The position numbers were made by a program, and so were the translations under genes. 64,000 nucleotides of DNA, taken from positions 83,718,218-83,782,217 of the forward strand of contig OX419755.1 of the NCBI GenBank assembly GCA_948567375.1, in the 5' to 3' direction. The notes beneath the pieces are model-generated. The model searched no databases, was not told where the DNA came from, and saw only the letters and a program-made list of their open reading frames with translations. This DNA comes from Lunularia cruciata (taxonomy: Eukaryota > Streptophyta > Marchantiopsida > Lunulariales > Lunulariaceae). This document shows positions 45,089 through 57,178 of the stretch, piece by piece; within the stretch, counting starts at the first letter, position 1; every line of letters starts with the position of its first letter.

Positions 45089-48000
45089 AGCTTGATTAGT
45101 TCCAATGGGATTGAAGGCTTGACCTATGCAAGTTTGCTTCACTTGCAAGTTACGATATCTAATCGGGGTTGTAGGATTTTGGTTGATTCTGGAAGTTCAA
45201 AGAATTGCATGTCTATGCAAGTAGCAAAGGAATTGGGTATTGCTATCAAGCCAATGTTTGGAAGTAGTTTGATGATGGCGGATGGAAGAAAGGGTTCTAC
45301 ATTCCGTACCTCATATCCTATTACCTTCAAGATTGGGAAGGAGTATTTGGAGTGTATGAGGTTTGTAGTGGCACCTCTATACTATGATATCATTTTGGGT
45401 CTACCTTGGCTTGAACGTCATAAGGTTCAATTCAAATTAGACCCGATGACAAATTCAAGTACAACACCAAGGTAGAAATTTCCGATTAGGTTGTTTGGCA
45501 CCTCTGAGTAAGACGCCTAAGAAAAGTCAATCCCAAGATGGGAAGTTTGTCGAGAAGGTAGCCATAGAGCAAATTTGGAAGGGAGATGAGTCCCAAGATA
45601 GGAAGTTTGCCAAGAAGGCAACCATGGAGCAAGCTTGGAAGAGAGATGAGTCCCTGGAAGGGAAGTTTGTTAATGAAGCGGCCATAGAGCAAGCTTTGGA
45701 GGAAGATAAGTCTGTATTTGCGATGTGGATCAAGCCGATTGCACAAGAACAATCTGAGAAGGGCCAAGAGCCTCATCAAGCAATGGTTGATTGGATAGTT
45801 CAGGAGTTTGCGGATGTGTTTCTGGATGATCTGCCAAAGGGATTACCCTTTGATTGAGGTATACCCTTCAATCTAGGCATACCCTTCAAGATCGAGTTAT
45901 TGCCAAGGAGTACTCCAGTGAGTAGACCAATCTATCGGCTCTCACCAAAGGAGTTGGAGGAGTTGCGAACAACACTTATTGAGTTGTTGGAGAAGGATTT
46001 CATACAACATAGTACCTCTCCTTGGGGAGCACCGGTACTATTTGTTCCAAAGAAGGATGGAGGACTTTGTTTCTGTATTGATTACCATGGACTCAATAAG
46101 CAAACCGTGAAGAATGCATATCTCTTGCCTTGGATCAATGACCTGCTTGATCAACCAAGTGGAGTATGCTACTTTCCCAAGCTGGATCTTTGTAGCGGCT
46201 ATTGGCAAATTCCTATTGAAGGAGAGGACATGCAAAAGACTACCTTTTGCACAAGGTATAGATATTTTGAGTGGAGAGTTCTACCTTTTGGACTCACTAA
46301 TGCTCTAGCAGTCTTCATGGATCAGATGCATTGGGTGTTAGAGGGACTATTGGATTGGTCTGTGGTGGTGTTCTTAGATGATATCTTAATCTATAGCAAG
46401 ACAGAGGCAGAACACGTGAATCATGTGCGAGAAGTCCTAAGACGACTACGACAGTGGAAATTTTACTACAAGAAGTCAAAGTGTGCTTTTTGGTAGAAGG
46501 AGGTTACCTTCTTGGGTCATAAGATCTCATCATAGGGGATCAAGATGGAAGAAGAGAAGATCAAGGCCATTACTGATTGGCTTACCCCGAAGGATGCTAC
46601 AAAAGTACAAGCATTCAATGGATTGGCTAGTTTTTACCGATAGTTCATCCACTATTATGCTCATGTGGCTGCACCATTGACTGACCTCTTGGGAAAGAAC
46701 TCAAGCTTCCAGTGGATCACCAAGCATGAAGAAGCATTCCAGAAGTTAAAGCATATGGTGTCTTCAAGACCCATTCTTCAACCATATGATCCTCAACTAC
46801 CTTGTGTGGTTGATTTTGATGCTTCTAACTTTGCAATTGGAGTTGTGTTGCAACAAGAATTTCCAGATGGACTACATCCTATCGCCTTTGTGTCTTGCCG
46901 ACTAAATACAGCTTAAAGAAATTACTCCGCTCGAGATGAGGAACAACTTGCAATGGTATATGCCACCAAGGTATGGAGGCATTATCTCTTGGGGAAACAA
47001 GTGATCATGCAAACTGATCACAAGCCATTGTTGCAGACCTTACACTTGGAGCACATGAAGAGTCGGCATCATTGATAGGAAGAGCAACTCCAATTATTTG
47101 ACATCAAACTTGAGTAAAAACCAGGTCGGTTCCATGTCATCCCTGATGCTCAATCACGACGACCTGATTTGAAGGCTCTTCCTCTCATCACAGTGGCAAT
47201 TACAACAGTGTCCATTGACCCTAAGGTCCATAATGAGTTTCAATCAGCTCTACAACAAGATCCCTTCTTCCAAATGGTACACGGTTGTCTGATAGCATGC
47301 GACAAGGAGTATAACACCTTCTCCTTCAAGGAAGGCCTTTTATTCCATGCAGACCAAATCTATGTTCCAGCCAAAGGTGATCTTTGACTTGTGGGCCTTC
47401 AAGAAGCCCATGATTTACCAATAGCTGGTCACATGGGAGTGGACAAGACCTTGGGCACCCTCCAATGCCAATGGTGGTGGCCCAACATGACACAAGATGT
47501 TCAAGACTTTGTACGATCATGTGAGAGTTGCCAACGTAACAAGGCCAGCAACCAAAAGCCGAGTGGACTCCTTCAACCACTCGCCATTCCATCCACTCGC
47601 TGGGAGCATGTGAGCTTGGATCTTATCACATCCTTGCCAAAGACAAAACAAGGACACACCGCAATTGTGGTGTTTGTGGATAAGCTTAGTAAGCAAATCC
47701 ACTTGGCACAGCATACCATGGATGCTCCAACCTTAGCGCAAATCTACTTTAACAATGTCTTCCAACATCATGAGATGCCACGTGTACTCATCTCCGACCG
47801 TGATCCTCAATTTACCGGGAAGTTTTGGCAAGCACTCTTCTAGATCCTCGGCACCAAGCTTGCTTTGTCCATGGCCTATCATCCTCAAATTGATGGACAA
47901 ACCAAACGCGCAAATTGTACATTGGAGGATATGTTATGGGCCTTTGTTAATGTCCACTATACCAACTGGGATGAATGTCTTGCAGTTGCAGAATTTGCCT

Positions 48001-48771
48001 ACAACAATTCCAAACAGGCAAGCACCGGATTTTCTCTCTTCTTTCTCAATTTTGGCCAAGATCCGCTTGTTCCAGATTCTCTTCTTGCTCCCCCCTCCCT
48101 CTCAGGTTCCTCATACTTCCACATTCTTGACCACTATATCCCAATCTCTCCAACAAGCCCAGTCTCACTTCCTTGTTACTCAAAATTGCCAAAAACAATA
48201 TGCGGACCACCATCATCGTGATCTCACCTTTGAAGTTGGGGATAAAGTCATGCTATCCTCTAGTAACCTCCCTCTCCCACTTGATACTCAAGTTCGTAAA
48301 CTTGCTCCTAATTCGATAGGCCCCTTTGATATCACCCACATTGTCTTTCCTATTGCTTATTGACTTGCCTTGCCTTGTCACATGCGTATCCATCCTTACT
48401 TTCATATTTCCAAATTGAAACCCTTTATTCCTAAGCCCTCTTTCTTTTCCTCTCAAGTCCAACCTCCTCCTCTACCTGTCCCTATCAATGATCGTGAGGA
48501 GTACAAAGTTGATCGTATCCTTGCGCGTTGCCATATTCAACAAGGCCGTTGCCAACATACGAAGTATAAGGTCCTTTGGAAAGGGTATCCCCTTCATGAT
48601 GCCACATGGGAACCTCTTTCCTACCTCCAGAATGCACAGACGACCATCAAGGAATTTGAAGCTTCACTGGCAACGAGGACGTCACCAACTAGCGGCGGGG
48701 AAATATGTAACAATATGGAGTTTAGCGGCAAAGTTAGTAGGGCTTACAAATTAGAGAATAAGACAAAATAG
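45074..48771 (+). pseudogene. G2 pol: protease, RT, RNase H, integrase, chromodomain
   Basis: Protease retains the catalytic Asp-Ser-Gly (RILVDSGSSKNCMS near 45175). A +1 shift occurs near 45430. An 18-bp in-frame tandem duplication (TACCCTTCAATCTAGGCA-type unit) lies near 45860. RT keeps FLDDILIY. Stops include TAG at 46494, TAA at 46914 and TAG at 47841. The integrase finger (CESCQRNK) and DDE regions are readable at 47391-47960. A 1-bp insertion in a C run near 48097 shifts the frame to that of the chromodomain, 48500-48640. As in G1 the last frame runs into the 3' LTR, here by 66 bp. Not functional. Confidence 0.93.
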
Positions 48772-49129
48772 CCTAGAATATTCTAGAAGCATCTAAGAAG
48801 CTTCTTGGGAAGCTTCCCAACTAGTTAACTTGTGCCCTAAGCAGGTAGCTTCTAGAAAGAAATTTCTAGAAGCTTCTAACTAGCTTAGCTTGCACGCCAA
48901 GTAGGCGGCTTCTAGAAGGAAGCTTCTTGAGAAGCTTCCTAGTTAACTTGGCTTGCACTCCAAGAAAGCGGCTCAAGGAAGCTTCTTGAGAAGCTTCAAG
49001 GGTATTGTATGCTACTTATAAATACCAAAGCCAAAGCTCATGCTAGGCATTCGGAGTTTTCACCTCATTCAAGTGTCCCAATGTGAGTTTCCATTCTCCT
49101 ATTTCTCTCCTTGGTTTTGGTCTTTTACA
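48706..49129 (+). repeat. 3' LTR of G2
   Basis: 424 bp; TATAAATA at 49017-49024; same modular U3 as the other family LTRs. Confidence 0.96.
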
Positions 49130-49134
49130 CCTTA

Positions 49135-49441
49135 TCACAATGACCTGATTGGAAGACACTTCCTAAATCTCTCATAACAATAGTAATAACCACGGTGTTG
49201 ATTGACTCAAAGGTCCACATCAAGTTTAGGATTGCTTTATAGCAAGTGCAAAGCCATCTTGTAGCACATGACAAGAAATACAACACTTTCTCCTTCAAGC
49301 AAAACCTTCTATTTTATGAGAACCAGATCTATATTCCAACTTTGGGTGATCTACAACTTGTGTGGCTTCAAGAGGCCTATGATTTACCAATCACTAATCG
49401 CATAGGTGTGGACAAAATGTTGAGCACCTTACAATGTTAAT
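49135..49441 (+). pseudogene. RNase H-integrase linker of element O
   Basis: The sequence continues the frame cut at 43464: LVAHDKKYNTFSFKQNLLFY and LQEAYDLPITNRIGVDKMLS, the start of the integrase His-Cys finger. It is cut at 49441 by element M in the middle of the family word QWWWPNM, which resumes at 55949. Confidence 0.88.
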
Positions 49442-49852
49442 TGTAAAAGATAGAGGAAAAAAAAGGAGAATGGAAAGTGAAAGATCACATTGGGGCTCTT
49501 GAATGAGGCGAAACTCTAAATGCCTAGCATGAGCTTGGGCTTTGTTATTTATAAAGAGCATCCAAGGCTCTTGAGAAGCTTCTTAAGCCTCTTTCTTGGG
49601 GTGCAAGTCAAGTTAACCAAGAAGCTTCTCAAGAAGTTTCCTTCTAGAAGCTACCTACTTGGCATGCAAGCTAAGCTAGTTAGAAGCTTCCCAAGAAGCT
49701 TACTCCTAGAAGTCATCACTTGATGTGCATGTTACTCAATACTTGGAAGGTACCAAGTAACTTCCTAGCTTCTTGAATATTTTAGGCTAATTTGGCCTAC
49801 TTTCTACTTTTTTAGCAATGACTAACTCATCAATAAATTCCATATTGTTACA
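49442..49852 (-). repeat. 3' LTR of element M
   Basis: 411 bp, TGTAAAAG...TTGTTACA on the plus strand, i.e. TGTAACAA...CTTTTACA on the coding strand. It shows the GAAGCTTC-rich modules in reverse. A purine-rich tract (complement of TATTCTCCC) follows at 49853. Confidence 0.92.
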
Positions 49853-49861
49853 TATTCTCCC

Positions 49862-51920
49862 ATTGCTAGTTGGTGACATTGGTGTCACCATTGAAGTTTC
49901 AAACTCTTGGATGGCCATTTGTGCATTCTAGAGATAAGAAAGAGGCTCCCAAGTGGCATCATGAAAGGGATCTAAAGGACTTTGTACTCTGTATGTTATT
50001 GATAGCGTCATTGAATATGGTGACATGCAAGGATACAATCAACTTCATACTCTTCATGATCATTGAAAGGGATAGGAGGAGGAGAGGAGGTTGGCCACAA
50101 GAGGAAAAAAAGATGGATTAGGAACAAAGAGTTCCGACTTGGAAATATGAAAGACATGGTGGATGTGCATATGACAAGGCAAGGCAAGGCAAGTCAATAG
50201 GAGAAAGATTTGGGTAACATCAAGAGAGCCTATCTAATTAGGAGTAAATTTACGGACTTGGAAGGGTAGGCTACTAAACAAGAGCATTACCTTATTATTC
50301 ACTTGAAAGGTGAGATCACAATGATGGAGGTTTGTATATTGTTTCTGATGATTTTTTGGGCAACAAGGAGATGAGATTGGCGTGTTGGAGAGATTGGGAT
50401 ATGGTGGGCAAGAAGGTGGAAGTACAAGGAACATGAGATAGCGGAGGAGAAAGAAGGAAATTTGGAACAAGTGGATCTTGGCTAAAATTAAGGAAGAAAA
50501 GAGAGAATCCAGTGCTTGCTTGTTTGGAATTATTGTATGCAAACTCTACAACTGCAAGACATTCATCCCAATTGGTATGGTGAATGTTGATAAAGTAATG
50601 AAGCATATCCACCAAGGCGTGATTTGCACATTCAGTTTGTCCATTAGTTTGAGGATGATAGGCCATGGACAAAAGCAAGCTTGGTGTTGAGTATCTAGAA
50701 GAGTGCTTGCCAAAAAATTTCTAGTGAATCAAAGATGAGTACATGAGGCATCCCATGATGCTTGAAGACAATGTTGAAGTGGATCTACGCCACTATTGGA
50801 GCATCCATGATATCAAAGGTTAGTGCCAAATGGATTTGCTTACTAAGCTTATTCACAAACACCAAAATTGATATGTGATCTTGCTTCATCTTGGGCAAGG
50901 ATGTGATGGGATCTAAGCTCACATGTTCCTAACAAGCATATGGAATGGGGAGTGGTGTAATACCAAGAGCTAGCCATATGATCTAGCTGTGAAATTCATT
51001 TGGTAACATTGGGAATGATGTTATACATGATGGTCAAAATAGATCAGATAGAAGTATCACCAAAAGGATACTTCTACTAATAGGGCAAAAACCAAAATAG
51101 ACTTGAAAACCTTAGAACCAATAGCTAGACATATGATTTAAATGTGAGAATTGGTTTGGTAATACCTAAAAGGATGATACACATGATGGACCTGAATAGA
51201 TCAGAAAAAGGTATCACCAAAAGGAACTTCTACTAATAGAGTAGGAACCAAAATATGCCTAAAATCTTTAAAGGCAATTTTGGAGGCCTAAATGGATAAA
51301 TTAGGCCTAAAAATGTGCAAATTTTCTCCCCAAGGGAAGAGTAGCTAGCCTTCACTCCCCCTTGCTTTGTCTCATCAAGAGCTTTCCAATGGTACCTCAC
51401 TCACATGATTTTGAGATTCCTACATAAAGATTCCCTCTGGTCAAAGCTTGTTTGACCAACCAGATAGGACCAGGATCGACATGTCACCCATCCAAGTAAG
51501 TAATCCAAGGGTGGAGCTTGCTGACATGTCACCTATCAATGTGCCTAATCCTAGGGTGGAGCTTCCTTGGAGGAGATCCTCTTTGTCTATATAATAAAGA
51601 GAAGGTGCTCCTTTGGGGCATTAGAGGTGGAGTGAAAAATTGTGTGTTTTTCAAGATGTGTTTCTTCTTAGGTCTCATATCCTTAGAGTATTACAAGTGG
51701 TTGAAGGAGTCCATTTGGTTTTTGGTTGCTAGCTTTGTTGCATTGACAACTCTCACAAGATTGGACAAACTCTCAAACATCTTGTGACATGTTGGATTAC
51801 CACCATTGGCATTGGAGGGTACCCAAGGTCTTGTCCACACCCATGTGACCAACGATTGGTAAGTCATGGGCTTCTTGGAAGGGAACAAGTTGGAGCCTTG
51901 GCTAGAACATAGATCCGCTT
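49862..51920 (-). pseudogene. Integrase and chromodomain of element M (split by solo LTR)
   Basis: On the minus strand the integrase core runs from about 51920 to 51696, is interrupted by the solo LTR, and continues from 50950 down. The best open part, 50678-50316, reads MAYHPQTNGQTECANHALVD and VEFAYNNSKQASTGFSLFFL, which includes the region of the catalytic Glu. The chromodomain at about 50060-49870 is shifted and stop-ridden but can be aligned with that of G1. Confidence 0.87.
50956..51695 (+). mobile_element. Solo LTR (S2), 740 bp, inside element M integrase
   Basis: Begins TGTAATACCAAG and ends GAGTATTACA, the same family as S1. The duplication AGTGG is exact at 50951-50955 and 51696-51700. 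When it is taken out, the M sequence GGAATGGGGAGTGG joins TTGAAGGAGT, matching the uninterrupted integrase of G1 (complement of 37065-37090). TATATAATA lies at 51598-51606. Confidence 0.95.
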
Positions 51921-53500
51921 TTCACAAAATAGAAGGCCTTCCTTGAAGGAGAAGGTGTTGTACTCCTTGTTGCATGTTGCAAGACAACCTTGTACTATCT
52001 AAAAGAAAAGAAATCTTGTTGTAAAGTTATCCTAAACTTGGTTTTGACTTTGGGGTCTACTAGTATCATCATAATTGCCATTGTGATGAGAGGAAGTGTC
52101 TTCAAATCAGGTTTTTGTGATAAGGCATTGGGGATGACATGGAATCAATTGGGTTTGTACTCAAGTTTGATGTCAAAAAATTTTAGTTGTTCCTTCCTTT
52201 AGTGGTGTCGACTCTTCATGTGTTCCAAATAAAATATCTGCAACAAGGGCTTGTGATCAGTTTGTATGATCAATTGTTTTTCCAAGAGATAATGCTTCCA
52301 TACCTTGGTGGCATATACTATTGCTAGTTGTTCTTGATCTCAAGTAGAGTAATTCCTTTCTATTGTATTTAGTTGGTGGGCTATATGTCAATGGGATATA
52401 ACCCATCTATGAATTCTTGCTACAACATGGCTCTAATCGTAAATTTAGAAGCATCAAAATCAACCATACAAGGTAGTTAAGGATCATATGGTTGCAGAAT
52501 GGGTTTGGAAGAATGGGTTTTGAAGAAACCATATGTTTTAGCTTCTAGAATGCTTCTTTGTGCTTGGTGGTCCATTGAAAGCTCAAATTCTTTTCCAAGA
52601 GGTTGGTCAATGGTGGAGCCACAGCATAGTAGTGGATGAACCATTGGTAAAAACTTCCCACTGCATTAAATACTTATACTTCTATAGCATCCTTTGGATA
52701 GACCAATCAATAATGGCCTTGATTTTCTCCTCTTCCATCTTGATCCCCTCCAATGAGGTTTGTGATCCAAGAAGGTAACTTCCTTTTGCCAAAAGGCACA
52801 CTTTGACTTCTTGTAGTAAAATTTCCACTTACGTAGTCATCTTAGGACTTCTCACATGTGCTTTGTATGTTCTATCTCTATCTTGTTATATATTAAAATA
52901 TCATCCAAGAACACCATGTACCAATCCAATAGCCCATCCAACACTTAATGCATCTGATCCATGAAGACTATTGAATCATTAGTGAGCCTAAAAGGCATAC
53001 TCTCCACTCAAAATGCCCATTCCTTGTGTGAAAGGTAGTCTTTTGTACATCTTCTCTATCAATGGGAATCTGCCAATAACCACTTCAAAGATCCAACTTG
53101 GAGAAATATTGTGCACCACTTAATTGATCAAGTAAGTCATCAATTTGAGGCAAAGGATATGCATTCTTCATTGTTTTTTTTTATTGAGGTCACAATAATC
53201 AGTATAGAAGCAAGGTACTCCATCCTTCTTTGGAACAAATAGTATTGGTGGTCCCCAAGGAGATATACTATGTCATATGAAATCTTTCTCCAACAACTTT
53301 GTTGGTGTTGTTCAAAGTTCATCCAACTCCTTTGGTGAGAGTTGATAGATTGGTCTACTCACTAGAGTACTTGGCAATAACTCAATTTTGAAGGGCATAC
53401 CATGATCAGAGGGTAATCCCTTCAATAGATCATCCAAAAACACATTTGAAAACTCTTGGACTAGTTGATCAACCATTGCTTGATGAGGCTTTTGATCTTC
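51921..53500 (-). pseudogene. RT and RNase H of element M
   Basis: On the minus strand, complementary to the family RT: the PSD-GMPFKIEL-like start near 53400, the LSPKELDEL region near 53330, the catalytic region near 52880 and the RNase H VDFDASKF-like block near 52470. Indels and stops prevent any long frame. Confidence 0.8.
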
Positions 53501-53739
53501 TCATATCCTTCATGCACAATTGGCTTGATCCACATTGTACAATAGATTTATCTTCCTTCAAAGCTTGTGCTATGGTTGCTTCATTAACAAAATTTCCATC
53601 TTGGTATTTATCTTCCTTCAAAGCTTGCTCTATATGTGTTTTTTAATAAAATTTCTATCTTTGGACTCACTATTCTTAGATGTCTTACTCAAAGGTGCTA
53701 AAAAATCTAATTGGAAATTCCTACCTTGGTGTTATATTT

Positions 53740-54400
53740 AATTTTTATCATTGGTTCCAATCAAATTGAATTTTATGATGTTCAAGCCAAGGTAGATCTT
53801 AAATGATATCATAGTGTAGAGGTGCCACTACAAACCTCATACACTCCACATACTCCTTCCCAATCTTGAAGGCAACAAGGTACAAGGTACATAATGCAAA
53901 ACCCTTTCTACCATCTGCCATCATCAATCTATATCTAATTATTGGCTTCATAGGAATACTTAATTTCTTTGCTAATTGCATAGACATTCAATTCTTTGAA
54001 CTTCTAGAATCAACCAAAATCCTACAATCAAAATTAGATATCATACCTTGCAAGTGAAGCAAGTTTGCATAGGTCAAGCCTTCAATACCATTGGAACTAA
54101 TCAAGTTCTTAATAGGTGGCTTGAAATCTCGTATTGGGATTCTTTGTTTCTTTGATCATTCCATTCCATAAACTCCATTTGGGCAATTTGTCTAGATCAT
54201 CTATTCTTGAATGGACATTCAGCAATGCAATGTCCAATTTGGTGATAATAAATACAACCACCATTTTTCCATAATCTTTCCTAATGGATCGTGCCAAGTG
54301 GTCTTTGTTGGATGGCATCAATCTCCATTGGTGTTGGTTCTTCCACCCATGTGTAATGTGTTGGTGGGTGAAGATCAAGGTCAAGACCAAGTTGTTACAA
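53740..54400 (-). pseudogene. Protease and zinc-knuckle part of element M
   Basis: The minus-strand frame 53987-53799 reads MSMQLAKKLSIPMKPIIRYR and LMMADGRKG, then ECMRFVVAPLHYDII, the family protease. Upstream, near 54115-54140, the gag-end hairpin region is still recognisable (CCCAATACG and CCTATTAAG on the coding strand), and a knuckle relic lies near 54220-54260. Confidence 0.82.
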
Positions 54401-55470
54401 CCAAGGAATCAAAGCATTCAACCAACTACATAGCTTCTTCCAAGTATTTTGCCGCCTGCATAGTCACTTCTGATTTGATTCATGACTTCAAGCACCTCAC
54501 AAATCAATCTAGAGTTTCACCATCTAATATATCTAGAATCTGCATAATGGTGTTTTGGAATTGTGTGATAAAACTTCTTACAAGACCAATCTGCTTCAAC
54601 TCTACCAACTTATCTTGTGTGACTCGTATGGCATTTATAGTTTGGAATCATCTAATTATTGCATCCTTGAATTCTTTTCATATCAAGATTGGCACAAAAA
54701 ATTGCCATTTAGCTTGCTCTACTCAAAATTGTCACTATAGTTTTGCCATTCTATCCAATTGACTTGAAGCTAAGAGAATCTATTTTTGGTCATCTTGAAG
54801 ATTTGTAACCTCAAAATAATATTCACAATCAATTTCAAGGCTAGAAATATTCAAGGTGAATAGAAATAGATTCTCTTAGCTTCAAGCCAATTGGATGGAA
54901 TGGCAAAACTACGGTGGCAATTTTGATAAGAGTGAGCTAAGCTATAATATTTTTGTGTCAATCTTGACATGGGAAGAATTCAAGGGTTGCAATAAATCTA
55001 CCATGTAGTGGAGATTTTTATTGATCCACTACGTTTGAGAGATTCTTGTCATCAAATACCTTACATTTTGGAAATTGGATTTACTCTTCTCCTTCTTGAA
55101 ATGGTGCTCTCTCTCTACGTGCTCTTGTCGTTGGTAGTGTTGTTCATCCAACAATTGACTAAGGTTCTTGATTTGTTGTTGCATAGCAATGATAGCCTTG
55201 AGCATTGCCGCTTTGGTTACTACTTTATTACACTACACCTAATTTATCTAAATGGACACATAGATGCAACACATCTACCATTCTCCATAAGTTACAATCA
55301 AAAGTACCAAGGGTTTCTTAAGACAAGGTGATTACATTCAAAAAATTCTACTAAAATTGTGAGATGATAAATTGCATAAAATAATTTTTGGGTATAACAC
55401 AGACATGAAAATCCTAATGGTTTGGTGGAAATGAATTTGGTGGTCCATAAATTCCATCCATTCCATTCTT
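54400..55470 (-). pseudogene. Gag of element M with inverted internal duplicate
   Basis: Family gag can be followed on the minus strand from about 55330 to 54400. Between 54801 and 55000 the order breaks: a 140-bp piece (54850-54991) has the same gag words on the plus strand (CAAGCCAATTGGATGG, TGGCAAAACTACGGTGGCAA) as the minus-strand piece at 54661-54800. The two copies form a fold-back pair with a 49-bp spacer. Confidence 0.8.
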
Positions 55471-55483
55471 TCTCTAATACCAA

Positions 55484-55948
55484 TGTAAAAGACCAAGGAG
55501 AGAAATAAGAGAATAAAAAGTGAAAGATCACATTGGGACTCTTGAATGAGTGAAACTCCAAATGCCTAGCATTAGCTTGGGCTTTGGTATTTATAGAGAG
55601 CATATAGCTCTCTTGAGAAGTTTCTCAAGAAGCTTCCTAAACCACTTTCTTAGAGTGCAAGCCAAGTTAACCAAGAAGCTTCCTTCTAGAAGTCATCTAC
55701 TTGGCATGCAAGCTAAGCTAGTTAGAAGCTTCCTTCTATAAGCTATGTACTCGGGGTGCAAGCTAAGCTAGCCGGTAAGCTTCCCAAGAAGCTTCCTTCT
55801 AGAGGTCACCACTTGGTATGCATGTTACTCAATACTTGGAAGGTACCAAGTAACTTCTTAGATACTTCTAAAATATTCTAGGCTAATTTTGCCTACTTGC
55901 TACTTTGTTAGGCTTGACTAACTTGTCAGTAAACTCCATATTGTTACA
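55484..55948 (-). repeat. 5' LTR of element M
   Basis: 465 bp. It is 54 bp longer than the 3' copy, mainly through an extra GAAGCTTC-type module in U3 near 55670-55790. Confidence 0.92.
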
Positions 55949-57178
55949 TCAATGGTGGTGGCCAAACATGGCACAAGAGGTTCAAGAGTTTGTCCAATCT
56001 TGTGAGAGTTGCTAACGCAACAAGATAGCCAACCAAAACCAAGTGAACTATTGCAACGACTTTCAATTCCATATGCTTGATGGGAATATGTAAGCTTAGA
56101 CCTCATTACATCCTTGCCAAAGATCAACCAAGGCCATATAGCAATTATGACATGCGTGAATTTTCTTGCTAAGCTCAAAAAGCAAATTCACATGGCACCT
56201 ACCATGGATATAATAGATGCTCTGACCTTGGCCCAAATCTACTTTGATATGGTCTTTAAAAACCATGGGATGCCAAGGGTTCTCATCTTTGATTGTTATC
56301 TTCAATTTATTAGAAAATTTTGGCAAGCACTCTTCAAGCGACTTGGCACTAAACTTTCTTTATCTATGGCCTATCATCCTCAAACTAATGGGCAAACCAA
56401 ACAAGCTAATCATACCGTGGAAGATATGTTACATACCTTTGTCAATGTTCATCACACCAATTGAGATACTTGTCTTGCAGTTGCCAAATTTACATATAAT
56501 AATTCCAAGCATGCAAGTATAGGATTCTCTCCTTTTCTTTTCAATTATGGACAAGATCCACTTGTTCTCAATTCCCTTCTTACTCCACCCTTGTCTCATG
56601 TCCCTCATACTTCAACCTTCTTGTCTAAGATATGTCCATCCTTACACCAAGCCAAGTCTCATCTTCTTGTCACCCAAATGCAATATATTGAAGACATCAT
56701 TGTGATCTCACCTTTCAATTAAGTGATAGGGTAATACTTTCCTCAAATAACCTCTCTCTCCCTCTTGACACTCAAGTTCTTAAACTTGTTCTCAACTGTC
56801 CACTTGATTGTACTCAAATCATTCTTTTATTGCCTACCGACTTGCCCTTCCTATTCATATATGGATGCATCTTATCTTCCATGTTTCCAAGTTAAACCCC
56901 CTTATTTCTAACCCATCTTCATTTCCTACTTGCATCCAAATCCCTCCTCCTCCAATCCGTATTTATGATCATGAAGAATATGAAGTTGATCATATACTTG
57001 TACACTGATAGCCAATATGCCTGACATCCAATATGCCCACTAATGAGACATTGAATATAAGATTTAAGGATATCCTCTTAACAATGCCACATGGAGAGCA
57101 TCTTTCTCATGTTCATAATACACAAGCAATTATACAAGTGTTTGGAGATTCCATAAGGATGAAGATATTACCAACAAG
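55949..57178 (+). pseudogene. Integrase and chromodomain of element O
   Basis: The integrase frame cut at 49441 resumes with QWWWPNMAQEVQEFVQSCES. The 56114-56464 part, 116 codons, keeps TLAQIYFDMVFKNHGMPRVL and MAYHPQTNGQTKQANHTVED, although the second catalytic Asp region (FDCYLQF) is altered. A chromodomain start, YDHEEYEVDHILVH, is at about 56965-57006. The 3' end of the polypurine tract appears to be lost before 57179. Confidence 0.88.

Larger units (their letters stand above)
43465..49129 (+). mobile_element. Gypsy element G2, full length, chromodomain type
   Basis: A 5665-bp element inserted in the RNase H-integrase linker of element O. The LTRs are 43465-43888 and 48706-49129, both 424 bp, with about 14 differences by my count. 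The target duplication CCTTA is exact at 43460-43464 and 49130-49134. The gene order and signals are as in G1, but it has many more stops and is therefore likely older. Its LTRs contain about 20 bp near the start (GTTAGTAGGGCTTACAAA region) that G1 lacks. Confidence 0.97.
49442..55948 (-). mobile_element. Gypsy element M, inverted, with internal solo LTR
   Basis: Read on the minus strand, the 5' LTR is 55948-55484 and the 3' LTR 49852-49442. The flanks TTAAT (49437-49441) and TCAAT (55949-55953) are a target duplication with one transition. The primer site complement at 55472-55483 is CTCTAATACCAA, a decayed tRNA-Met type. The gene order on the minus strand is the family order, but highly decayed. 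Minus the solo LTR at 50956-51695 the element is about 5.8 kb. A part of gag is also present as an inverted duplicate at 54661-54991. Confidence 0.93.
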
